From the NCBI GenBank assembly GCA_004028765.1, contig SAIX01000102.1, positions 1-43,637 on the forward strand: DNA of 43,637 nt, written 5' to 3'. A model generated the notes under the pieces. The model had not been told where the DNA came from. It saw only the letters and a program-made list of their open reading frames with translations, and did no database searches. The position numbers were made by a program, and so were the translations under genes. This document shows, one piece after another, positions 26,663 to 33,224 of the stretch (position 1 is its first letter; each line of letters starts with the position of its first letter). The stretch is from Chitinophagaceae bacterium. Its GTDB lineage: Bacteria > Bacteroidota > Bacteroidia > Chitinophagales > Chitinophagaceae.

Positions 26663-26670
26663 TATCTTGC
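26663..26670 (+). promoter_or_regulatory. -7-like element immediately before surE
   Basis: TATCTTGC, the same octamer as before the Ldh gene, ends four bases before the surE ATG. This implies a leaderless or very short leader transcript. Confidence 0.4.
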
Positions 26671-26674
26671 AGTT

Positions 26675-27469
26675 ATGTCGAAAGCAAAAGCATCCAAGAA
26701 AAAACAACCGGTGATCCTCATCACCAACGACGACAGTGTAAATGCGCCTGGTATCCGTGCATTGGTGGAAGCTGTTAAGGGACTGGGAAAGATCATCGTT
26801 GTGGCGCCCGATAAACCCCAGAGCGGCATGGGACATGCCATTACCATTGGCAACCCGCTCCGTTTAAGCAAAGTGAACCTTTTTGAAGGGGTGGAAGCTT
26901 ATGCCTGCAGCGGCACACCCGTTGATTGCGTAAAACTCGCAGTGGATAAAGTGATCCACAACAAACCCGATATCTGTTTAAGTGGTATTAACCATGGCGC
27001 CAATCATTCGATCAACGTGATCTATTCTGGCACAATGTCGGCCGCATTGGAAGCAGCCATTGAAAGTATACCGAGCATCGGTTTCAGTTTACTGGACCTC
27101 AGTATTGAAGCAGATTTCACCGCCGCAAAAAAATATGCCCGGCAGATCGTTGAGCATGTATTGAACGGGAAAGTTCCGGATAAACATCTTTGCCTGAACG
27201 TGAACATCCCGAAGGGAGAAGAAAAAATGATCAAAGGGATCCGGATCTGCCGACAGGCCTATGCCAAATACGAAGAGGAATTTGACGAAAGAAAAGATCC
27301 GCACGGCCGCCGCTATTACTGGCTTACCGGAGAATTTGTGAATTTTGATAAGGGAAAAGATACCGATGTATGGGCTTTGAAAAATAATTATGTGAGCGTG
27401 GTTCCCGTTCAGTTCGACCTTACCCATTTTGCATTAAAGCAAAAGCTGGAAAAAAACTGGAAATTCTGA
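26675..27469 (+). CDS. surE: 5'-nucleotidase SurE
   Basis: A metal-dependent nucleoside monophosphatase, 264 residues from the ATG at 26675. The active-site Asp pair is in ILITNDDSVNAPGIRALVEA. SGTPVDCVKLA and SGINHGANHSINVIYSGTMS complete the SurE signature. It removes phosphate from nucleoside monophosphates and is tied to stationary-phase survival. Its TGA stop shares one base with the ATG of the following small membrane protein, so the two are translationally coupled. Confidence 0.97.
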   Translation: MSKAKASKKKQPVILITNDDSVNAPGIRALVEAVKGLGKIIVVAPDKPQSGMGHAITIGNPLRLSKVNLFEGVEAYACSGTPVDCVKLAVDKVIHNKPDICLSGINHGANHSINVIYSGTMSAALEAAIESIPSIGFSLLDLSIEADFTAAKKYARQIVEHVLNGKVPDKHLCLNVNIPKGEEKMIKGIRICRQAYAKYEEEFDERKDPHGRRYYWLTGEFVNFDKGKDTDVWALKNNYVSVVPVQFDLTHFALKQKLEKNWKF

Positions 27470-27762
27470 TGCTGAAAAAAGATGATATCAAAACAGGTAT
27501 CCTGCTGGGGCTGCTTGCACCTTTTGCGGGGTTTGCAGGATATTACCTCATGCGTTTCCGGCTCTTTACGCTGAAAGAATTCTGGCAGGTGCTGATGATG
27601 CAAAAATCGTTGTTATCAGGTATCATCAGTCTGGCATTGATCGTAAACGTCATCGTCTTCACCCTGTACATCAATAAAAGGATCGATAAAACAGCAACGG
27701 GGATTTTTATTGTAACCTGCGTATATGCGGTGATTGCATTGCTGCTGAAATGGATATTCTGA
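27469..27762 (+). CDS. Small membrane protein coupled to surE
   Basis: A 97-residue protein I cannot assign to a named family. Three hydrophobic spans are visible: ~9-29 (ILLGLLAPFAGFAGYYL), ~43-63 (LLSGIISLALIVNVIVFTLY) and ~76-96 (IFIVTCVYAVIALLLKWIF), the last ending at the C-terminus. It starts inside the surE stop codon (TGATG). It is a real gene, judging by coupling, membrane pattern and normal codon use. It ends two bases before the amidase stop on the other strand. Confidence 0.75.
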   Translation: MLKKDDIKTGILLGLLAPFAGFAGYYLMRFRLFTLKEFWQVLMMQKSLLSGIISLALIVNVIVFTLYINKRIDKTATGIFIVTCVYAVIALLLKWIF

Positions 27763-27764
27763 GG

Positions 27765-28700
27765 TCAATGCTGCGTACTGCCCGGCAGCGGGGTGCCATT
27801 CACCTGTGCCTCGAGTGAAACGCGGTAACGCTTCAATGCTTTAACGATGGTTTCCGCAATTTCCTGCTGCCCCTGTTCACTGGTAATGTATTCTTCTTCT
27901 TCGGGTTCAGATAAAAAACCTACTTCCACCAGCACAGCGGGCATGGCCACTGCCTGTAATACCCATATCCCTTTTTCATTCCTTTGTTTGGCGCCCCGGC
28001 TTACACGTCCGGCTTTCTGAAATTCCTCTTCAATGGTTTCGGCGAGTTTGCGGCTGCGCTGGGCATAGCCGTTTGTGCGCATGGAGTTGATCAGTTTTAC
28101 CGCCGGATTATTTTCTTCATTGGCCACCAGCATGGCGGTATCACTGAAATTATTCTCCATCAGCGCTTCTTCCTTGTCCTTTGTTTTTCCCACTCCCCAG
28201 ATATAGGTTTCCGTTCCTTTTGCAGGGTTGGGTGTATAATAGGTACGGTATTCAGGCACTTTTTTGGTAACCTTCTTCCCTTTCTTTTTTACTGTTTTAG
28301 TGGTATAGCCAATGATCTCGCTGTGGCGGATGGGAGATACATCGTTGCAATGGATCGAGATAAACAGATCGCCTTTGAATGCATTGGCTTTATTGGCCTT
28401 TATTATGGGGCTGTTAAATTCATCCGTGGTTCGGGTAAGATAAATGTCCACATCCGGCATCTGCTCTTTTAATACCTGTTCCAGTTTTAAACTCACCGCA
28501 AGCGCCACGTCTTTTTCCTCCATGTGTTTTCCGGATGCCCCATAAAATTTTCCTGCTGCTGCGGCTGTACCCCCATGACCCGGATCAATCACGATTCTTT
28601 TCAAAGGTTGCTGCTTCTGGTTTTTGGCAGTCGTTTGCCCCCAGGCCCCGATATGGAGGCAGCAGAAAGAAAGCCCTAACAAAAACAACCCAGGTTTCAT
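27765..28700 (-). CDS. N-acetylmuramoyl-L-alanine amidase (AmiC type)
   Basis: A 311-residue exported amidase_3 enzyme that cuts the bond between MurNAc and the peptide stem in peptidoglycan. It has an N-terminal signal peptide (LFLLGLSFCCLHIGAWGQ). Zinc-site motifs are IDPGHGGTAAAAG (His), HMEEKDVAL (Glu), ISIHCND (His) and the catalytic Glu in VLVEVGFLSEPEEEEY. An insert of about 50 residues rich in Lys and Thr (TKTVKKKGKKVTKKVPEYRT) follows the IHCND strand, as in other Bacteroidota members. There is no SPOR or LysM domain. It converges on the surE unit. Confidence 0.94.
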   Translation of the reverse strand: MKPGLFLLGLSFCCLHIGAWGQTTAKNQKQQPLKRIVIDPGHGGTAAAAGKFYGASGKHMEEKDVALAVSLKLEQVLKEQMPDVDIYLTRTTDEFNSPIIKANKANAFKGDLFISIHCNDVSPIRHSEIIGYTTKTVKKKGKKVTKKVPEYRTYYTPNPAKGTETYIWGVGKTKDKEEALMENNFSDTAMLVANEENNPAVKLINSMRTNGYAQRSRKLAETIEEEFQKAGRVSRGAKQRNEKGIWVLQAVAMPAVLVEVGFLSEPEEEEYITSEQGQQEIAETIVKALKRYRVSLEAQVNGTPLPGSTQH

Positions 28701-28758
28701 AACAGAACAATGTATGTGGATAACGAAAAACGGGGCTCTTTAGTATATGGCAAGATAC

Positions 28759-28782
28759 AAAAACCGGCCCTGGGGCCGGTTT
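28759..28782 (-). terminator. Terminator after the BlaR1-like gene
   Basis: A perfect 10-bp stem, AAACCGGCCC (28761-28770) with GGGCCGGTTT (28773-28782), is separated by two bases and followed by T5 on the minus strand. It is 26 bases after the stop of the M56 gene. Confidence 0.75.
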
Positions 28783-28807
28783 GAAAATGCAGTTATGTAG
28801 CAGGGAA

Positions 28808-31171
28808 TCAGTGCAGCAGCATTTTTTTAATTTCTTCGTTGGTGAGTGTTTTGCTGGATGCCACCAGTACGGCTTTGCCATATTTATCAATTATCTCGCT
28901 GGTATCATCCGCTGCCAGAAAAATAAAATCCTCCCGTTTATACTTGCGGTTCAGTTCGTCCGGACTGATACGCTTACCGTCTGCAAAAATGATATCTGTT
29001 TTCCCGTCTACACGAACAAAACCGCCGCCCCTGCCACTTAGTACGGAATTACCATTGATCTCAAAATAGGTTTTCCCATTCATGGCGCTGAGTTCTTTCA
29101 GTTTCTCCGCGGTCCGGTCTTCTGTTTTTGACAACTGCTTTGACTTACCCGTTTTGATTGTTTTGAGTTCTTCTCCCGCAATTACCCATGTGATCGATTG
29201 CCGGTGTTTTGCAACAACTGTTTTACCGTTTTGAGTGGCGGGTACCCAGTGCGGGCCTTTCTCGATCACGCGCACTGCTTCTGCCGCTGTTCCATAACCG
29301 GGATCGTTCATGGCTTTGATATCACTCAGTTTGCCTTCTTTGTCAACAATAAACTCCACCACCACGGTATATTTCCCCGGAGGGCCTCCTTTCTCAACCG
29401 GGATATCCCGGTTCAGGTTACGCTGCAGGTAATTTGTCCAGGCAGATAACCCACCCGGGAAAGAAGGCGGTACCTGTGTTTGGGTAAAGAGTTTATCATA
29501 GTCTTTTTGTGAATCCGTTTCTTTAGAAGGGATAACTGCGATCACATCAGATCCATTTCTTTTGGAAAACATACTATCGTATCCTGCCGCCGGTCCGGAG
29601 ATATTTCGTTTTGTGGTTATAACAATAACACCTTTTGATGCATCCTGACCATATTGTTTGGTTGCATCCTCCCCTTTTAAAATACTTATGGATTTGATAT
29701 CATCCTGTTTAATACTGTTATAATCTTTGGTTTTTGCACCATCCACAATGATCAAAACATCATCAGGTATTGATTTTTTTGCGTCATTCGATTTCCAGAT
29801 AAGGGTATCCGGATAGGTCCGGGGCAAGTCAGCAACCGGTATCACGGTTCCTTTCACCATAAGCGTGGCCGGTACCCATACCCCGTTGTGGTATTCAAAA
29901 ACGGTATCGAACTCGCGCTGGGGCTTTGTGCTGACCAGTATCACGCCGTTTTTCCCCTCTTCTCCATACTTTGCAACTGCCGATTCATTTTTTAATACCT
30001 CCACACTGGATATTTTTTGGGGATCGATTTTACTGAGCAATTCGCGGGGCAGTTTTTTACCATCCACCAGAATCAAAACATCTTTAAATGCCTTGATTTG
30101 ATTTATTTTTTGGGCTGGTTCCGTTTCTACCGGAACCGTATCTTTCGGACCAATATATACATCCTGTACGGAGATCACCGGTTTTTTCAGGAAAGAATCC
30201 ACCCTTTCTGAAATTATTGCGGGAGAACCGGTTCCGGTTGCATCCGCCATTTTTTCCACAACGCTTGAAAACGAAAGTGTGATGGGTTCCTGTTTTTCTT
30301 TGTTGCGGAAAGCAAATAATACCACCACTACCGCCAGCAAAGGCAAAACGAGTAACCTGCGCAGGTAACTGAACCTTGGGTTTTTGGTATCTGCCAGCAT
30401 CTGCAACCTTCTTTTGATGGGTGAAAAAAAGAAAGGATGCGTGAGGGCAAATGTTTGCCCGGGATACGCGGCTGCGAGCAGCATCTGCGCAAGCGAAGCT
30501 GTATCCCCGTTCTTCACCGCATTTTTATCAGCGATGAATTCATGGATCATTTCCATTTCTTTTTTCAGCAACCAGAAAAACGGGTTGAACCACCCCACCA
30601 CCAGCATCAACTGCAGGAATATCCTGTCGAAGGAATGTTTCTGCTGTACATGCGCCAGTTCATGCTGCAGGATCTGTTTGCCCGATTCGCTGCGGATATC
30701 AATTTCTTCGTTCCAGAAAATGTATTGAAAAAAGGAAAAAGGCGTTCCCTTTGCCTGCGTGATCACGAGAAAAACATCGCCCACCGTTCTGCATGAATTT
30801 TCTTTTAATAATCTCCATATCCGCAGCAATGCCATTACCATCCCGAATAACAATGCGGCCGATACGGCAGTATACAAACCGGACAGCAATATTCCTCGGC
30901 TCCACACAAAACCTCCCTGCATCCGGCTTTCGAGATAACTGTTATTATCCGCCACAACATTCAGCAACTGGTAAACACCCGATTGACCTGCCGAAGGAGA
31001 ACCCCACTGGATCTTGATCAACGGAACCACCCACGACGATACGGCCACTGCGAGCAGGTAAAAACGGTTATACTGGTGAAAACGTTTGTTCCGCAGCACC
31101 AGCCAGTAGTAGCCCATCATCAGCGCGCTGCAGAGCAACACCTGGAACAGATAATAAGCAATCGTTACCAT
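28808..31171 (-). CDS. BlaR1-like M56 metallopeptidase fused to TonB-plug-like repeats and TonB C-terminal domain
   Basis: A 787-residue membrane protein. Residues 1-290 form a BlaR1/MecR1-like M56 unit with TM segments at ~5-25, ~36-54, ~95-117 and ~272-288. The zinc motif QHELAHVQQKH (His170, Glu171, His174) is followed by IHEFIADKNA with a further acidic ligand. Next come two similar beta-alpha modules of the TonB-receptor plug type, ~364-416 (LILVDGKKLP...ISSVEVLKN...GVILVSTK) and ~472-521 (LIIVDGAKT...IKSISILKG...GVIVITTK). A TonB C-terminal-like domain (~569-666, PPSFPGGLSAW...VVVEFIVDKEGKL) and a third, weaker plug-like module (~725-775) follow. It is encoded six bases after its BlaI repressor. 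By family, signal sensing would activate the peptidase, inactivating BlaI. The ligand is unknown. Confidence 0.92.
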   Translation of the reverse strand: MVTIAYYLFQVLLCSALMMGYYWLVLRNKRFHQYNRFYLLAVAVSSWVVPLIKIQWGSPSAGQSGVYQLLNVVADNNSYLESRMQGGFVWSRGILLSGLYTAVSAALLFGMVMALLRIWRLLKENSCRTVGDVFLVITQAKGTPFSFFQYIFWNEEIDIRSESGKQILQHELAHVQQKHSFDRIFLQLMLVVGWFNPFFWLLKKEMEMIHEFIADKNAVKNGDTASLAQMLLAAAYPGQTFALTHPFFFSPIKRRLQMLADTKNPRFSYLRRLLVLPLLAVVVVLFAFRNKEKQEPITLSFSSVVEKMADATGTGSPAIISERVDSFLKKPVISVQDVYIGPKDTVPVETEPAQKINQIKAFKDVLILVDGKKLPRELLSKIDPQKISSVEVLKNESAVAKYGEEGKNGVILVSTKPQREFDTVFEYHNGVWVPATLMVKGTVIPVADLPRTYPDTLIWKSNDAKKSIPDDVLIIVDGAKTKDYNSIKQDDIKSISILKGEDATKQYGQDASKGVIVITTKRNISGPAAGYDSMFSKRNGSDVIAVIPSKETDSQKDYDKLFTQTQVPPSFPGGLSAWTNYLQRNLNRDIPVEKGGPPGKYTVVVEFIVDKEGKLSDIKAMNDPGYGTAAEAVRVIEKGPHWVPATQNGKTVVAKHRQSITWVIAGEELKTIKTGKSKQLSKTEDRTAEKLKELSAMNGKTYFEINGNSVLSGRGGGFVRVDGKTDIIFADGKRISPDELNRKYKREDFIFLAADDTSEIIDKYGKAVLVASSKTLTNEEIKKMLLH

Positions 31172-31177
31172 GATCGT

Positions 31178-31540
31178 TTATTTTTTTGTGTGTTTAACCT
31201 GTTGCAACAACAACTCAAGTTCTTTTACACTGATGTTTTTCTGCTTTACCATAAAGGAAACCGCATCTGCAAACGAGCCTTCAAAATAGCCTTCCACCAG
31301 TGTTTTGATACTGCTGGATGAATAGGTTTCTTTGGATACCACGGGATAATACCGGTGCACCCTTCCTACCGGCGTGATGGCTACAAAACCTTTCTCAACC
31401 AGGATCTTTACGATCGTGGCCACAGTATTTGAATGCGGTTTTGGTTCTGGCAGGTTTTCCAGGATATCTTTTAAAAAAGCTTCTTCCAGTTTCCAGATCA
31501 CCTGCATGATCTGTTCTTCTGCTTTGGTCAATGTTTTCAT
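31178..31540 (-). CDS. BlaI/MecI/CopY-family repressor
   Basis: A 120-residue winged-helix repressor, the usual length. KAEEQIMQVIWKLEEAFLKD, PKPHSNTVATIVKILVEKGF (recognition region) and the C-terminal dimer helices (SIKTLVEGYFEGSF, SVKELELLLQQV) match the family. It is co-transcribed with the M56 peptidase, six bases apart. In this family the partner peptidase triggers cleavage or release of the repressor. A strikingly regular operator-like array lies 36-69 bases before its start and covers the presumed promoter. Confidence 0.95.
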   Translation of the reverse strand: MKTLTKAEEQIMQVIWKLEEAFLKDILENLPEPKPHSNTVATIVKILVEKGFVAITPVGRVHRYYPVVSKETYSSSSIKTLVEGYFEGSFADAVSFMVKQKNISVKELELLLQQVKHTKK

Positions 31541-31575
31541 TGAGAGGGGGTTTGAATACGATACCGAATGTAATA

Positions 31576-31609
31576 ACTAATTTTTTAGTTTACAAACTAT
31601 TTTTTTAGT
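31576..31609 (-). promoter_or_regulatory. Four half-site operator array for BlaI at exact 10-bp spacing
   Basis: The half sites read ACTA (31576), TAGT (31586), ACTA (31596) and TAGT (31606), each separated by six bases, so they repeat every 10 bp in alternating orientation. On the minus strand TAGTTTG (31599-31593), a -7-like element, lies inside the array. The first pair extends to AACTAA-N4-TTAGTT. Binding by BlaI is inferred from family behaviour and position. Confidence 0.6.
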
Positions 31610-31648
31610 CGATTGAGATCCAATCATTTCGCCTCCGGCTGAATTTGG

Positions 31649-31656
31649 TATTTTGC
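31649..31656 (+). promoter_or_regulatory. -7-like promoter element for lpxB
   Basis: TATTTTGC, the same octamer as before metX and the S24 gene, lies 23 bases before the lpxB ATG. Confidence 0.45.
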
Positions 31657-31679
31657 ATACTTAAGCGCTTTCGGTATCT

Positions 31680-32864
31680 ATGAAATATTATATCATCGCG
31701 GGAGAAGCCAGCGGCGACCTGCATGGCAGTAACCTGATCAGGGAGATTTTGCGGTTAGATACCGATGCCGCCATCCGTTGCTGGGGCGGCGACCTGATGC
31801 AGGCTGCCGGTGCTACGCTCGTAAAACACTATCGCGATCTTGCTTTTATGGGTTTTGCAGAAGTGGTAAAAAACCTGCCGACCATTTTCCGGAATATCCG
31901 TTTCTGTAAAGAAGATATCCTCGCATGGCAGCCCGATACATTGGTGCTGATCGACTATCCCGGTTTTAATCTCCGCATCGCGGAATGGGCCAAACAAAAA
32001 GGTTTCCGTGTTATTTATTATATCTCGCCGCAGGTTTGGGCATGGAAAGAAAACCGGGTGAAAAAAATGAAGCAATGCATCGACAGAATGCTTTGTATCC
32101 TTCCCTTTGAAAAAGCGTATTACAAAGAAAAATGGAACTGGGAGGTTGACTATGTGGGCCACCCGCTGGTGGAAGTGGTGGAGATGGAAGAGTTGGGAAT
32201 TAGGAGTGAGGAGTTGGGAATTGTTCACCATTCACCATTCACCATTCACCATATATCCCCCACTCCAGCCTCCAAACTCCTAACTCCTAACTCTGCTGTC
32301 GTTGCCTTATTGCCCGGCAGCCGCAAGCAGGAGATCGAAAAAAAATTACCGGTGATGCTGGAAGTGGCAAAATCATTTCCGGAATACCGGTTCATAGTGG
32401 CCATGGCGCCGGGGCAGGAAGATGGTTTTTACCAGCCTTTTCTGGAACCTTATCAAAATGTTGGAGCCGTAAGAAATGAAACATACAAACTGTTGATGCG
32501 TTCTGATGCCGCATTGGTGACCAGCGGAACCGCCACGCTCGAAACCGCCTTATTGGGTGTGCCCGAAGTGGTTTGTTACAAAGGAAGCAATATCAGCTAC
32601 CAGATCGCGAAGCGGCTGATCAAAATAAAATATATATCGCTGGTGAACCTGATCATGGATAAAATGGTGGTGAAGGAACTGATCCAGGAGGAAATGAATA
32701 CCGCAAATCTTGTGAAAGAGTTGAACATATTATTGTACGATGCGCAGAAACGGAGCCAGCTCGCAGATGATTATCGTGCATTGAAAAATAAATTATCCGC
32801 AGGCGGACATGCATCTGCCAATGCCGCCGCTATTATTTACCGTTTCAGCAAAACCGGTCAGTGA
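31680..32864 (+). CDS. lpxB: Lipid A disaccharide synthase with in-frame repeat insertion
   Basis: A GT19 glycosyltransferase joining UDP-2,3-diacylglucosamine and lipid X to make the lipid A disaccharide at the inner membrane. The 394 residues start MKYYIIAGEASGDLHGSNLI. CWGGDLMQAAGA, LIDYPGFNLRIA, VIYYISPQVWAWKENRVKK, VGHPLVEVV, LLPGSRKQEIEK and VTSGTATLETALLGVPEVV are all typical. Between GHPL and ALLPGSR the linker has 45 residues, about 15-20 more than I expect for the family. The extra part (ELGIRSEELGIVHHSP...) is encoded by a 104-bp block of 7-bp repeats that stays in frame. All core motifs on both sides are intact, so the enzyme is probably functional. It overlaps the converging DUF6728 gene by seven bases. 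Confidence 0.95.
   Translation: MKYYIIAGEASGDLHGSNLIREILRLDTDAAIRCWGGDLMQAAGATLVKHYRDLAFMGFAEVVKNLPTIFRNIRFCKEDILAWQPDTLVLIDYPGFNLRIAEWAKQKGFRVIYYISPQVWAWKENRVKKMKQCIDRMLCILPFEKAYYKEKWNWEVDYVGHPLVEVVEMEELGIRSEELGIVHHSPFTIHHISPTPASKLLTPNSAVVALLPGSRKQEIEKKLPVMLEVAKSFPEYRFIVAMAPGQEDGFYQPFLEPYQNVGAVRNETYKLLMRSDAALVTSGTATLETALLGVPEVVCYKGSNISYQIAKRLIKIKYISLVNLIMDKMVVKELIQEEMNTANLVKELNILLYDAQKRSQLADDYRALKNKLSAGGHASANAAAIIYRFSKTGQ
32190..32293. repeat. Heptad-repeat element inside lpxB
   Basis: The left arm is GAGTTGG, GAATTAG, GAGTGAG, GAGTTGG, GAATTGT. The core is TCACCAT four times. The right arm is ACTCCAG, CCTCCAA, ACTCCTA, ACTCCTA, ACTC. The arms are imperfect inverted repeats (21 of 25 positions match), so transcript or single strand can fold into a long hairpin. 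The same unit types occur between genes elsewhere in this window. Confidence 0.85.
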
Positions 32865-33034
32865 AACAAAGGCAGGATCACCAGTTTGAAGAGAATGATC
32901 ACTACTGCCACAAGGAACATGATCAATGAAATCCGGTTCATGCCATGCATGTATTTCATCCATTGTGTCCTGGGTTCATTCGGATCGCGTTTGCGGAGGT
33001 AAAGGTATTCGGCAAGTTGTTTGAGGATGCCCAT
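32858..33034 (-). CDS. Small DUF6728-type membrane protein
   Basis: A 58-residue protein: MGILKQLAEYLYLRKRDPNE, then a short link WMKYMHGMNRIS and one transmembrane helix (LIMFLVAVVIILFKLVILPL). The family, recalled as DUF6728, is confined to Bacteroidota, conserved in sequence and of unknown function. The cytoplasmic N-terminus with YLYLRKRDPN is its recognisable part. The stop overlaps the lpxB stop: the sequence TCAGTGA carries TGA for both strands. The upstream region is a heptad/octad repeat tract, so its promoter is unclear. Confidence 0.8.
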   Translation of the reverse strand: MGILKQLAEYLYLRKRDPNEPRTQWMKYMHGMNRISLIMFLVAVVIILFKLVILPLFH

Positions 33035-33042
33035 GGGAAGAG

Positions 33043-33140
33043 GGTTTATTGGGTTACTTGTTTATTGGTTACTTGTTTATTGGTTTATTCGTTTCCTGGT
33101 TTATCCGTTAATCCATTAATTCGTTTATTCGTTTTATTTG
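33043..33140. repeat. Heptad/octad repeat tract upstream of DUF6728 gene
   Basis: A run of T-rich units of the form TTTATTG, TTACTTG, TTTATTCG and TTAATCC. It includes a perfect 15-bp tandem duplication (TTACTTGTTTATTGG at 33054-33068 and 33069-33083). It occupies most of the space between the DUF6728 start and the acylase gene, which otherwise holds nothing recognisable. Confidence 0.75.
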
Positions 33141-33224
33141 TCAGCACCATAAAATTAACAAGCGAATGGCGAATCTGTTCAGCAAACTTATTATGAGTAG
33201 ATTTGTTTACTTCAAAAATTCCCT

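Noticed and set aside
31755..32231. 158-codon minus-strand frame opposite lpxB
   Set aside because: Shadow frame over a well-conserved gene; its start lies in the heptad repeat.
32945..33196. Open + strand frame of 83 codons after lpxB
   Set aside because: It is opposite the clear DUF6728 gene and then runs through the T-rich repeat tract, giving low-complexity peptide.
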